This document shows positions 1 to 6,391 of a DNA stretch of 7,328 nt, piece by piece (position 1 is the stretch's first letter; each line of letters opens with the position of its first letter). The notes under the pieces were generated by a model. That model did not search any database. It was not told where the DNA came from and worked only from the letters and a program-made list of their open reading frames with translations. The DNA is from an uncultured Cryptobacterium sp. (GTDB taxonomy: Bacteria; Actinomycetota; Coriobacteriia; Coriobacteriales; Eggerthellaceae). A program made the translations under genes and the position numbers. Where the stretch lies: positions 1 through 7,328 of the forward strand of contig USIG01000086.1 of assembly GCA_900554685.1 (NCBI GenBank), read 5' to 3'.

Positions 1-740
1 CCCTTTTAGGACAAAACGTCAATTCGTATGGCCGTGATCTTTATGGACAGCCGGAATTTGCAAAATTGCTCTATGCGATCGCAGATACGGGTATCGAACG
101 AATCCGTTTTGCAACCTCACATCCAAAGGATCTCAACGATGAGGTTATTTGCGCTTTCGGCGAGTTGAAAAACCTTATGCCAGCCCTTCATTTGCCTGTT
201 CAATCTGGTTCAAACACTATTTTGAAAGCAATGAACAGGCGCTACACACGAGAGCATTATCTGGAAATTATCGACAAACTTCGAGGAGTACGCCCTGATA
301 TTGCGCTTTCAACCGATGTCATTGTAGGTTTTCCGGGAGAAACTGAACAAGATTTCCAGCAAACCTACGATCTCATTAATCAAGTTGGCTACCATCAAGT
401 GTTCACCTTCTTGTATTCTAAGCGCGAAGGAACTCCTGCAGCTCGTATGGAAGACAATACACCTCATGAGGTCATCCAAGAGCGCTTTGAATCTCTTGTT
501 CAGCTTGTACAAGACCGTGCTTATGAGGTAAATCAAGTTGATAAGGATGCGATTCTTCAAGTATTGGTAGAAGGTGCTTCGAAGCGAGACAAGACTGTCC
601 TTACAGGACGTAGCCAGAAAAATCAAACCGTGCATGCTCCTATCCCTCAAGGTACAACCATTGAAGAGCTTCAGGGCACCATTGTGCCTGTACAAATCGA
701 ACAGGCTCGTGCCTGGTATTTACGTGGTAAGGTCCTCTAA
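1..740 (+). CDS. miaB: tRNA-2-methylthio-N6-dimethylallyladenosine synthase MiaB, 3' part
   Basis: MiaB is a radical-SAM methylthiotransferase that adds a methylthio group to i6A37 in tRNAs reading UNN codons. It acts on the product of MiaA, encoded next. The frame is open from base 3 and cut by the window edge; 245 residues remain. The visible part begins with LLGQNVNSYG, a MiaB hallmark just after the radical-SAM cluster region. It continues through the TIM-barrel strands (RFATSHPKDL, LPVQSGSN, STDVIVGFPGET) and ends in a TRAM RNA-binding domain of about 70 residues (around DKTVLTGRSQKNQTVHAP). The N-terminal UPF0004 domain and the CxxxCxxC cysteines lie upstream and cannot be checked. The TTG at 66 is an internal codon, not the start. 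The stop codon directly abuts the miaA start, indicating one transcript and probable translational coupling. Identification is firm from motifs and the miaA neighbour. Confidence 0.96.
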   Translation, partial: LLGQNVNSYGRDLYGQPEFAKLLYAIADTGIERIRFATSHPKDLNDEVICAFGELKNLMPALHLPVQSGSNTILKAMNRRYTREHYLEIIDKLRGVRPDIALSTDVIVGFPGETEQDFQQTYDLINQVGYHQVFTFLYSKREGTPAARMEDNTPHEVIQERFESLVQLVQDRAYEVNQVDKDAILQVLVEGASKRDKTVLTGRSQKNQTVHAPIPQGTTIEELQGTIVPVQIEQARAWYLRGKVL

Positions 741-1682
741 GTGAACCGCAGACAACTTGTCATAGCGATTCTGGGACCCACTGCTTCTGGAAAGTCAGAA
801 GTTGCTCAACGGGTTGCTTTAAAGCTCGATGGGGAAGTGGTATCAGCTGACTCCATGCAAGTCTATCGTTCTATGGATATCGGCACGGCAAAACTTAAAC
901 CGTCTGAGCAACTAGTGCCTCATCACTTAATCGATATCCTTGATCCCGGTGAGGCGTTTTCTGCGCAGCTTTTTCAACAGCTTTCTCGAAAGGCTTTTGA
1001 CGAAATCACCCAAAGAGGAAAAGTTCCTATTCTTTGTGGTGGAACTGGGCTTTATGTTCAAGCAGCACTCGAAGATATGCGTTTTCCAAAAGGGGATCAA
1101 CTTCATAATGCAACGCGAGAAAAGTATGAGCGTCTTGCCCAAGAAGAAGGAAATCAAGCGGTTTGGGATATTTTGTATCGGCTCGATCCTGAAAGTGCGC
1201 ATTTGCTTCATGTCAACAACGTACGTCGCGTTATACGAGCTCTCGAAATGCACGAGCAGGGGATCTCTTATGCCCAGCAGGTAAAGAATATACGCTGTTT
1301 ACCAGAAGTGGTACCTTCGCTTCGCTTCGGTCTTTTTCGCACACCTGAACTTTTAGCTCAAAGAATCAATAAACGCGTTGATACTATGTTTGAGCAAGGA
1401 CTCGTTGAAGAGGTATCAGATCTTTTACAACGTGGGTTTAGATCTGCTCTTACCGCACCTCAAGCTATTGGGTATAAGGAAGTTGTCGCCTATCTAGATG
1501 GAGCCTGCTCGCTTGAGGAAGCTGCAGAACATATCAAAACTGCCACTCGACGCTATGCAAAACGTCAACGTAGCTGGCTGAGAAGAGATTCGCGTTTGAC
1601 TATGCTGGATGCCGATACATTAACAACAGATCAAATTGTTGAACGTATTGTCGAAACGTATGTAAAGGCTTCTAAACTATAA
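741..1682 (+). CDS. miaA: tRNA dimethylallyltransferase MiaA
   Basis: MiaA transfers a dimethylallyl group from DMAPP to N6 of A37 in tRNA, making i6A, the substrate of MiaB. The 313-residue product has the family's usual length. The P-loop GPTASGKS is at residues 12-19. SADSMQVYR at 35-43 carries the catalytic Asp37. VPHHLIDILDP at 59-69 and the GGTGLY segment at 100-105 are also characteristic. A basic C-terminal region (RRYAKRQRSWLRRDSRL) is typical of tRNA contacts. The start is GTG at 741, immediately after the miaB stop with no intergenic base. No other start gives the complete N-terminal strand before the P-loop. There is no clear independent Shine-Dalgarno beyond the AAGG in the miaB tail, so coupling to miaB translation is likely. 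Confidence 0.97.
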   Translation: MNRRQLVIAILGPTASGKSEVAQRVALKLDGEVVSADSMQVYRSMDIGTAKLKPSEQLVPHHLIDILDPGEAFSAQLFQQLSRKAFDEITQRGKVPILCGGTGLYVQAALEDMRFPKGDQLHNATREKYERLAQEEGNQAVWDILYRLDPESAHLLHVNNVRRVIRALEMHEQGISYAQQVKNIRCLPEVVPSLRFGLFRTPELLAQRINKRVDTMFEQGLVEEVSDLLQRGFRSALTAPQAIGYKEVVAYLDGACSLEEAAEHIKTATRRYAKRQRSWLRRDSRLTMLDADTLTTDQIVERIVETYVKASKL

Positions 1683-1724
1683 GTAAGACAACAAAGTGCA
1701 ACGAGAAAGACTTAGGGGAATAAC

Positions 1725-2642
1725 GTGAAACTTGGGTTTTATAAATATCATGGTTTGGGCAATGATTTTGTGATGTTTGATGACATGGATCAGACTCTTG
1801 AACTTACTCCAGAACAAGTTCAGCATATTTGTGATAGACATTTTGGCATAGGTGCTGACGGAGTAATCCTTGTTCGCCCCTCTAAACGAGATGAATGCGT
1901 TGCCTACATGCATTACATCAACTCTGACGGAACCCTTGCCGAAATGTGCGGCAATGGTATTCGTTGCTTTGCTCGTTTTTTAGTGGATCGAGGCTATATT
2001 GCTCCTGAGGTATCTACTTTTATTGCTGATACCTTGCGTGGTCCTCTTTCACTTGAACTTGAACGTGATTCCAATGGCAACTTCCTTCGTGCAGTAGTTG
2101 ATATGGACGAGCCAATTCTTAAAGCTACTGAAATTCCAACGACTCTTAAAGAGTCCTTTTATTCTGATCTCGGTCTTTCTTGTGTTCGCGAACAGAGCAT
2201 AAGCTCGCCTTGGGGTGATTTTTCTTTTACCTGCGTTTCTATGGGCAATCCACACGCTGTTTGTTTCTTTGACGATATTGCCTCTCTTCCTGATACATGT
2301 TTTACCGGAAACGAAAAGACGCTTGAGACCTTTAAACTCGATGAAATCGGCGCCTATTTTGAATGTCATTCGGCGTTTCCCGCAAAAAGCAATATTGAGT
2401 TTATCGTCCCAAGCGAAGATGAGCTGCTCATGCGAGTGTTTGAACGAGGATGCGGTGAAACCCTTGCGTGCGGTACGGGTGCCTGTGCTTCCTTGGTTGC
2501 TGCCGTTTTGACTAATCGTTCAAAGAGACATAATAAAGTTCATTTACGTGGTGGTATATTAGATATCACTTGGAGTAAAAATAATCATGTCTATATGGCT
2601 GGACCTGCTGTTTGCTCTTTTGCAGGAACGCTTGATTTATAA
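1725..2642 (+). CDS. dapF: diaminopimelate epimerase DapF
   Basis: DapF converts LL- to meso-diaminopimelate, the precursor of lysine and of DAP-type peptidoglycan, using two cysteines and no cofactor. The protein is 305 residues. It begins with the family signature KYHGLGNDF (7-15). The two active-site motifs are MCGNGIRCFARF (Cys75) and ACGTGACAS (Cys249), each followed by the expected Gly-rich loop. SMGNPHAV (172-179) and the ERGCGET segment (240-246) are also conserved. The start is GTG at 1725, chosen because AGGGGAA at 1714-1720 lies just upstream and KLGFYKYHG is the normal N-terminus. It lies 42 bp after miaA and 11 bp before hflX, consistent with a single operon. It is somewhat longer than the ~275 residues usual for Gram-negative DapF, mainly through insertions in the middle and the C-terminal half. 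Confidence 0.97.
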   Translation: MKLGFYKYHGLGNDFVMFDDMDQTLELTPEQVQHICDRHFGIGADGVILVRPSKRDECVAYMHYINSDGTLAEMCGNGIRCFARFLVDRGYIAPEVSTFIADTLRGPLSLELERDSNGNFLRAVVDMDEPILKATEIPTTLKESFYSDLGLSCVREQSISSPWGDFSFTCVSMGNPHAVCFFDDIASLPDTCFTGNEKTLETFKLDEIGAYFECHSAFPAKSNIEFIVPSEDELLMRVFERGCGETLACGTGACASLVAAVLTNRSKRHNKVHLRGGILDITWSKNNHVYMAGPAVCSFAGTLDL

Positions 2643-2653
2643 GCAGAGGATAT

Positions 2654-3973
2654 ATGCCTGAGTATATTTTTGATGAGGTAAAGCAACACGGCCCTTCGAC
2701 CGTAATTGAAAAACCACGAGAACGTGCGATCTTAGTTGGCGTCGAAAGACCTAATCAAGAATGGACTCTCGAATCTTCGCTAGCTGAATTAGAACGTCTT
2801 GCGTGGACTGCAGGCGCTGATATGGTTGCAAAAACTACGCAACGCCTCGACTCTCCAAATCCACGTACTTTTGTGGGAAGCGGGAAAGCAGAAGAAATCG
2901 CACAACTTGCTCGTTCCTATGCAGCTGACGTGGTAATTTTCGACGATGAGCTCACGCCTTCTCAACAATCGAATTTAGAAAAGGTAGTAGGAAAAGACGT
3001 TAAGGTTATTGACCGCACCGCCTTGATTCTTGACATTTTTGCTCTTCACGCTTCCAGCAAAGAGGGACGTCTTCAAGTTCGTCTTGCACAGAATCAATAT
3101 CTTTATCCTCGTCTAAGAGGTATGTGGGCTCACCTTGCTTCTAATCGAATGGGCGGCGGCGTTGGCTCACGTTTTGGTGAGGGCGAAAGTCAGCTTGAAG
3201 TTGACCGTCGTCTGATCCGAAATCGTATTACTGCTATCAAACGCGAGTTGGCTAATGTATCTAAAAAACGCGATTTGCAAAGAAAGAGAAGAAAGGAATC
3301 AGGCGTTTTTAAGGTAGCACTCGCAGGGTATACGAATGCAGGAAAATCTAGTTTATTAAACGCAATTACCGATTCTGAGGTACTGAGCTACGACAAACTT
3401 TTTGCAACACTTGATTCAACAACGCGTCAACTGATACTTCCTGAAGGAAAAGAGATTACACTTACCGATACGGTTGGCTTCATTCAAAAATTGCCTACCA
3501 CGTTGGTAGAGGCATTTAAATCTACCCTTGATGAAATTAACGGTGCAGATTTAATTTTGCATGTGATCGATGCATCAGATCCTCAACATGCAAGGCAGAT
3601 TGATACCGTCAATATGGTCCTTGAGCAGATTGGTGCACATGAAATCGGACGCATTGAAGTAATGAATAAGCTAGATTTGCTTGGAGAAGCGCAATACGAG
3701 GCGCTTTCAACACGTTTTCCTCACGCAGTCTTTACGTCTACCAAGACACGCGCTGGTCTTGATGAGCTTATTCATCGAATCGGTGTTATATCTTCAGCGC
3801 AAGATGAATTGCTAGAGCTTCTTGTTCCCTATGAAAGGGGAGAGGTGGTTTCGTTTATTCATCAACGCTGCACCATTCTCAGTGAAACGTACGAAGAAAA
3901 AGGAACTCATTTAGTCGTGCGCGCCAATAAACAAGCAGTTGCTAAACTCGCCCCATTTAAGCAGTCTCACTAA
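2654..3973 (+). CDS. hflX: ribosome-associated GTPase HflX
   Basis: HflX is a TRAFAC-class GTPase that binds the 50S subunit and splits stalled 70S ribosomes under stress. The product is 439 residues. The N-terminal HflX domain contains FVGSGKAEEI (73-82), DDELTPSQQSNLE (97-109) and the long conserved block around RTALILDIFALHA and GGGVGSRFGEGESQLE (about 121-182). A basic helical linker (about 190-216, RDLQRKRRKES) follows. The G domain shows G1 GYTNAGKS (225-232), the TLDSTTR G2 region (252-258), G3 DTVG (272-275), G4 NKLD (338-341) and G5 STK (362-364). A C-terminal extension of about 60 residues completes the typical architecture. The ATG at 2654 is preceded by GAGGAT at 2646-2651. It ends tail-to-tail with lexA, overlapping it by 4 nt. 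All GTPase motifs are intact, so it should be active. Confidence 0.97.
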   Translation: MPEYIFDEVKQHGPSTVIEKPRERAILVGVERPNQEWTLESSLAELERLAWTAGADMVAKTTQRLDSPNPRTFVGSGKAEEIAQLARSYAADVVIFDDELTPSQQSNLEKVVGKDVKVIDRTALILDIFALHASSKEGRLQVRLAQNQYLYPRLRGMWAHLASNRMGGGVGSRFGEGESQLEVDRRLIRNRITAIKRELANVSKKRDLQRKRRKESGVFKVALAGYTNAGKSSLLNAITDSEVLSYDKLFATLDSTTRQLILPEGKEITLTDTVGFIQKLPTTLVEAFKSTLDEINGADLILHVIDASDPQHARQIDTVNMVLEQIGAHEIGRIEVMNKLDLLGEAQYEALSTRFPHAVFTSTKTRAGLDELIHRIGVISSAQDELLELLVPYERGEVVSFIHQRCTILSETYEEKGTHLVVRANKQAVAKLAPFKQSH

Positions 3974-4602
3974 TACACTTTGCGTAAAACTGCAACTACT
4001 TTACCAACGATAGCGCAATCCTTTGTGATAATTGGCTCCATGGAAGAGTTTTCAGGCTGCAAACGAATATGGTCAGCTTCTTTATAAAAACGTTTCACCG
4101 TTGCACCATCGTCGATAAGGGCTACTACGATTTCTCCATTGTGAGCAACATTTTGCTGCTTGACCACAACATAGTCTCCATCATTGATGCCAATCTCAAT
4201 CATTGAATCACCATGAACCGAAAGAATAAACGAGGCGGAATCACCCACTAATTCGGTTGGAAGCGTCATCGTTGTTTCGATATTTTGTTCAGCTAATATT
4301 GGTTCTCCTGCAGCAACATTACCAACCAAGGGAAGAGCAAGCGTATTATCGAACCCATCCGAACCAAAAGAAAGACTTGATTCATCACTATGAGGCAGCG
4401 CAATAGAACGTGACTTTAGTGGATCACGCACAATGTAGCCTTTTTCTTCCAGAGTTTTTAAGTGAACATGTACCGTTGAAGGGGAAGAAAGATGCACCGC
4501 TTCAGCAATTTCTCGCACGGTAGGGCCAAACCCTTTTTCATGAATGTAGGACTCTATAAATTCATAAACAGAGCGTTGGCGCTTAGTAAGCGGAGCAGCC
4601 AT
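3970..4602 (-). CDS. lexA: SOS response repressor/autoprotease LexA
   Basis: LexA is the SOS repressor. It binds operators as a dimer and cleaves itself when stimulated by RecA filaments. With the start at 4602 the protein is 210 residues. The N-terminal winged helix-turn-helix (about 5-66) has LTKRQ, GFGPTVREIAEAV, SSPSTVHVHLKTLEEKGYI and a basic KSRS turn. The Ala98-Gly99 scissile bond sits in VGNVAAGEP. The catalytic dyad is Ser133 (VHGDSM) and Lys170 (ATVKRF). The ATG at 4602 is preferred because AGGAAAGGAA lies just upstream on the minus strand. An alternative 18-residue N-terminal extension to 4656 would be encoded by the operator region itself. LexA should repress both its own gene and the divergent gene at 4713. 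Identification is near certain; key residues are all present. Confidence 0.98.
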   Translation of the reverse strand: MAAPLTKRQRSVYEFIESYIHEKGFGPTVREIAEAVHLSSPSTVHVHLKTLEEKGYIVRDPLKSRSIALPHSDESSLSFGSDGFDNTLALPLVGNVAAGEPILAEQNIETTMTLPTELVGDSASFILSVHGDSMIEIGINDGDYVVVKQQNVAHNGEIVVALIDDGATVKRFYKEADHIRLQPENSSMEPIITKDCAIVGKVVAVLRKVY

Positions 4603-4621
4603 GATAGTTCCTTTCCTAATA

Positions 4622-4635
4622 CGAACTTTTGTTCG
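4622..4635. promoter_or_regulatory. LexA operator (SOS box 1)
   Basis: CGAACTTTTGTTCG is a perfect inverted repeat with CGAAC half sites, matching the Gram-positive/actinobacterial SOS box pattern CGAAC-N4-GTTCG. It lies 20 bp upstream of the lexA start codon, inside the inferred lexA leader, and 8 bp upstream of the -35 of the rightward promoter. It is the box most suited to blocking lexA elongation or stabilising binding at the other two boxes. Confidence 0.9.
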
Positions 4636-4643
4636 CTTTTTTA

Positions 4644-4672
4644 TTGACAAGAACATCTGTTCGAATTAAAGT
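4644..4672 (+). promoter_or_regulatory. rightward SOS promoter (small membrane protein gene)
   Basis: The -35 is a consensus TTGACA at 4644-4649. A 17-bp spacer leads to TAAAGT at 4667-4672 (4 of 6 matches to the -10 consensus). SOS box 2 fills 14 of the 17 spacer bases, so LexA binding would directly exclude RNA polymerase. Transcription would begin near 4679, inside SOS box 3. The -10 overlaps the -10 of the opposing lexA promoter. Confidence 0.6.
4650..4663. promoter_or_regulatory. LexA operator (SOS box 2)
   Basis: AGAACATCTGTTCG keeps the GAAC-N4-GTTC core and differs from a perfect SOS box by one outer base. It sits in the spacer of the rightward promoter and over the probable lexA transcription start. 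Its centre (4656.5) is exactly midway between the centres of boxes 1 and 3. Confidence 0.88.
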
Positions 4673-4698
4673 ATACACGAACAAAAGTTCTATGCCAA
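4670..4698 (-). promoter_or_regulatory. lexA promoter
   Basis: On the minus strand, TTGGCA (4698-4693) and TATACT (4675-4670) are separated by exactly 17 bp. Each hexamer matches the sigma-70/sigma-A consensus at 5 of 6 positions. SOS box 3 fills the spacer, which gives lexA autoregulation. Transcription would start near 4663, leaving a leader of about 60 nt that contains box 1. Confidence 0.65.
4678..4691. promoter_or_regulatory. LexA operator (SOS box 3)
   Basis: CGAACAAAAGTTCT keeps the GAAC-N4-GTTC core with one outer mismatch. It occupies the spacer of the lexA promoter and the probable start site of the rightward transcript, so it should affect both genes. It is nearly the reverse complement of box 1 (13 bases continuous). 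Confidence 0.88.
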
Positions 4699-4712
4699 TA
4701 AGGAGGTCCGCA

Positions 4713-5027
4713 ATGGAGAAGAAATATCAAGACTATCGCACTGAAGGGACTGCGGCCCTCAAGCTTGAGGTGTATAACACACCAGCGCAAACTCCAATTA
4801 TTCCTTTCGATGTTCGTCCATCGCAGAAAAGCCCCCATGACAAAGTCTCAGTAAGTCGTAGCTTAAAAAATACTCTCTCAAATGACCCCTTGCTTGGCTC
4901 TATTCGGAAAGCGGGAACGTCATCGCGTGCTTTTTATGCGAACTCCAAAGAAGACCAACGATTGTTTTTGAAGGGTTCGGTCTTAGCAACCTTGTTTGCT
5001 TTAGTGGTTATTCTTATCGGAGCTTAA
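4713..5027 (+). CDS. SOS-regulated small single-pass membrane protein (putative division inhibitor)
   Basis: The product is 104 residues of unassigned family. Residues 1-85 are polar and rich in Ser, Lys and Pro with little predicted globular character. Residues about 86-104 (from LKGSVLATLF) form one hydrophobic segment ending at the C-terminus, giving a tail-anchored look with the bulk in the cytoplasm. There is no signal peptide. The ATG at 4713 follows a strong AGGAGG at 4701-4706; a longer in-frame opening from 4629 would run through the operators and promoter and is rejected. The promoter is overlaid by LexA boxes, so SOS induction is a firm inference. The slot between lexA and nrdR is where mycobacteria have ChiZ and corynebacteria have DivS; Bacillus YneA and Staphylococcus SosA also sit next to lexA. 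A role in delaying division during DNA damage is therefore plausible. Those proteins generally have an outward-facing domain, often LysM, which is absent here. Confidence 0.85.
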   Translation: MEKKYQDYRTEGTAALKLEVYNTPAQTPIIPFDVRPSQKSPHDKVSVSRSLKNTLSNDPLLGSIRKAGTSSRAFYANSKEDQRLFLKGSVLATLFALVVILIGA

Positions 5028-5047
5028 GTTTTTACCACCATATCTTG

Positions 5048-5079
5048 TATACTAGCGTATGTAAGAACTATAAAAGGAG
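5048..5079 (+). promoter_or_regulatory. possible nrdR-dut promoter -10 and ribosome binding site
   Basis: TATACT at 5048-5053 is a good -10 hexamer in the 57-bp gap before nrdR. The best -35 at suitable spacing is only TTAAGT (5024-5029). AAAAGGAG at 5072-5079 is a clear ribosome binding site for the ATG at 5085. Because no terminator is visible after the SOS gene, nrdR may also be read from the upstream SOS promoter. Confidence 0.35.
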
Positions 5080-5084
5080 TTTAC

Positions 5085-5528
5085 ATGCGCTGTCCTTCTT
5101 GTGGTTTCCAAGAATCAAAAGTTGTCGATTCTCGTCCAGTAGATGATGGCTCAGCTATTCGCCGTCGCCGTGAATGTCTCTCATGTGGTGCGCGTTTCAC
5201 CACGTATGAGCGTACTGAGACAAGTCCACTGCTTATTATCAAGTCTGATGGCTCCTCAGAAGCTTACAGTCGAGATAAACTCTTTAGGGGCCTTTTAATT
5301 GCCTGCGCAAAACGACCTGTATCTCCTGAACAAATCTACCAACTTATTGATGATATAGAATCAGATTTGAGAAGCGAATCCAAGCGCGAGATCACCTCGA
5401 AAGCATTAGGTGACAAGGCCTTGGAAAAACTTGCAAATATAGACGAGGTTGCTTATATCCGCTTTGCAAGTGTCTATAAAGACTTTAAAAATATTGACGA
5501 ATTCAAGGAAGCACTGAAGGGATTTTAA
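5085..5528 (+). CDS. nrdR: transcriptional repressor NrdR of ribonucleotide reductase genes
   Basis: NrdR senses ATP/dATP and represses ribonucleotide reductase operons by binding paired NrdR boxes. The 147-residue protein has the standard length. A zinc ribbon is formed by Cys3/Cys6 (MRCPSCG) and Cys31/Cys34 (CLSCG), with the DNA-contacting arginine run RRRR at 26-29 between them. The ATP-cone domain spans roughly 48-138 (IIKSDGSSEAYSRDKL onward, to VAYIRFASVYKDF). The start is fixed by MRCP at the N-terminus and the AAAAGGAG upstream. It is followed 4 nt later by dut, so the two are cotranscribed. Its position beside lexA matches the actinobacterial arrangement. No convincing NrdR box was seen in the window, so its targets lie elsewhere. 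Confidence 0.97.
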   Translation: MRCPSCGFQESKVVDSRPVDDGSAIRRRRECLSCGARFTTYERTETSPLLIIKSDGSSEAYSRDKLFRGLLIACAKRPVSPEQIYQLIDDIESDLRSESKREITSKALGDKALEKLANIDEVAYIRFASVYKDFKNIDEFKEALKGF

Positions 5529-5532
5529 GGTA

Positions 5533-5991
5533 ATGGATCAAAACCATATTCACACCATTCCAACGAAAAAACTTTGCACAGAAGCACTTATTCCTCACAA
5601 TGCTTATGTAGGCGATGCAGGCTACGATCTTTGCTCAACAGAGGAAGTAGTTTTACAGCCTTTTGAACGAACACTTATCCCTACAGGTCTTGCCATCGAA
5701 ATACCTTTTGGTTATGCAGGCTTTGTTGTTCCACGAAGTGGTCTTGCTATCAAGCAAGGACTTTCTATCGTTAATGCGCCAGGTTTAATTGACAGTAATT
5801 ATCGCGGCGAATTGAAAGTAATTGCAATCAATCTTGATCCGCATGAACCTATTTCGATTCATGTCGGTGACCGCATTGCTCAGCTCGTTATTATGAAAGT
5901 TGAATCACTTGAATTTGAGGAAGTAGCAGAATTAGATGATTCTGAACGTGGAACTGGTGGTTTTGGCTCAAGCGGAGTTTCGAACGCTTAA
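5533..5991 (+). CDS. dut: dUTP diphosphatase (dUTPase)
   Basis: The trimeric dUTPase hydrolyses dUTP to dUMP and pyrophosphate, keeping uracil out of DNA and supplying thymidylate synthesis. The 152-residue protein shows all five family motifs in order: motif I DAGYDL (28-33), motif II PRSGLA (67-72), motif III NAPGLIDSNYRGE (81-93, with catalytic Asp87), motif IV VGDRIAQLVI (111-120) and the Gly-rich C-terminal arm RGTGGFGSSG (139-148). The ATG lies 4 nt after the nrdR stop with AAGG at 5527-5530, so translation is probably coupled. Pairing with nrdR links dNTP pool control to dUTP clearance, next to the SOS regulator. No simple intrinsic terminator follows. Confidence 0.97.
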   Translation: MDQNHIHTIPTKKLCTEALIPHNAYVGDAGYDLCSTEEVVLQPFERTLIPTGLAIEIPFGYAGFVVPRSGLAIKQGLSIVNAPGLIDSNYRGELKVIAINLDPHEPISIHVGDRIAQLVIMKVESLEFEEVAELDDSERGTGGFGSSGVSNA

Positions 5992-6391
5992 ATCCCTCGA
6001 CTAAATACTCATTGGTAACCAAAACAAGGGCTTAGAACGGCTCTCAGAGCTTCATTTCTAAATACCTTTTCTGACCTGCGGTTTTGTGTTGAAGTTGTCA
6101 AAAAGCTTATAAGAAACTGTAAGAATGAGGGGTTTGGCTAAAACGAGAGTAACTTTACCTGATAATTTACGATAAGGATGCCTTTCGTTTTGTTAGTACC
6201 AGAAAAAGCATAATGAGGCTCTTCGGTAGTTTCATAGTGACAGTTGATAATATATGTTATGTAAACTTGGAAATTATCACCTAAGGTTCTTTGTTTATCT
6301 CACCCTCTTTCTACCAAACAGCAAAAGTTGGTGATAGTATTTCTCTTTGTGCACAGCTTATACATGGTGTTACGTTAGATAAGGAGTTTCC
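5992..6391. other. 400-bp intergenic region without a convincing gene
   Basis: Only very short open frames without ribosome binding sites occur on either strand. Visible structure is limited. An 11-bp odd palindrome, TTGGTAACCAA, is at 6012-6022. A second one, GCTCTCAGAGC, is at 6040-6050. A weak pair GATAAT (6246-6251) / ATTATC (6273-6278) is also present. No tRNA, CRISPR array or poly-T intrinsic terminator is evident. A ribosome binding site for the next gene (AAGGAG, 6381-6386) closes the region. No promoter with both hexamers at good spacing was found, although one is expected here for the thioesterase gene. Confidence 0.7.
6217..6250 (+). mobile_element. possible relic of an ISL3-family insertion sequence end
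   Basis: The segment starts with GGCTCTTCGGTAG and continues with TAGTGACAGTTGAT. From memory, this resembles the terminal inverted repeats of ISL3-family elements of Actinobacteria such as IS31831/IS1207, which begin GGCTCTTCCG. No matching opposite end, target-site duplication or transposase fragment is visible in the remaining intergenic DNA, so at most this is a solo or decayed end. The match is from recall, not from an alignment. Confidence 0.27.

Noticed and set aside
927..1284. Open frames on both strands inside miaA, and similar ones inside miaB, dapF and at the lexA/SOS-gene region
   Set aside because: They are shadows of well-supported genes and have no start signals or family features.
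4603..4656. An 18-residue N-terminal extension of LexA from an upstream in-frame start
   Set aside because: It would be coded by SOS box 1 and reach the predicted transcription start; the ATG at 4602 has a good ribosome binding site and gives the normal LexA N-terminus.
4629..4712. Longer N-terminus for the SOS membrane protein
   Set aside because: The extension overlaps the promoter and two LexA boxes; AGGAGG at 4701-4706 points to the ATG at 4713.
6125..6175. Short plus-strand frame of 16 residues starting MRGLAKTRV
   Set aside because: Too short, weak initiation context and no recognisable motif.
6174..6235. Small minus-strand peptide frame (about 22 residues, starting MKLPKSLIMLFLV), considered as a toxin-like peptide
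   Set aside because: No ribosome binding site before its ATG, no promoter and no antitoxin-like partner; it falls within the possible IS relic.
6246..6278. Hairpin GATAAT/ATTATC as a terminator or operator
   Set aside because: Only 6 bp of AT-rich stem with a 21-nt loop and no T-run; expected by chance in AT-rich DNA.
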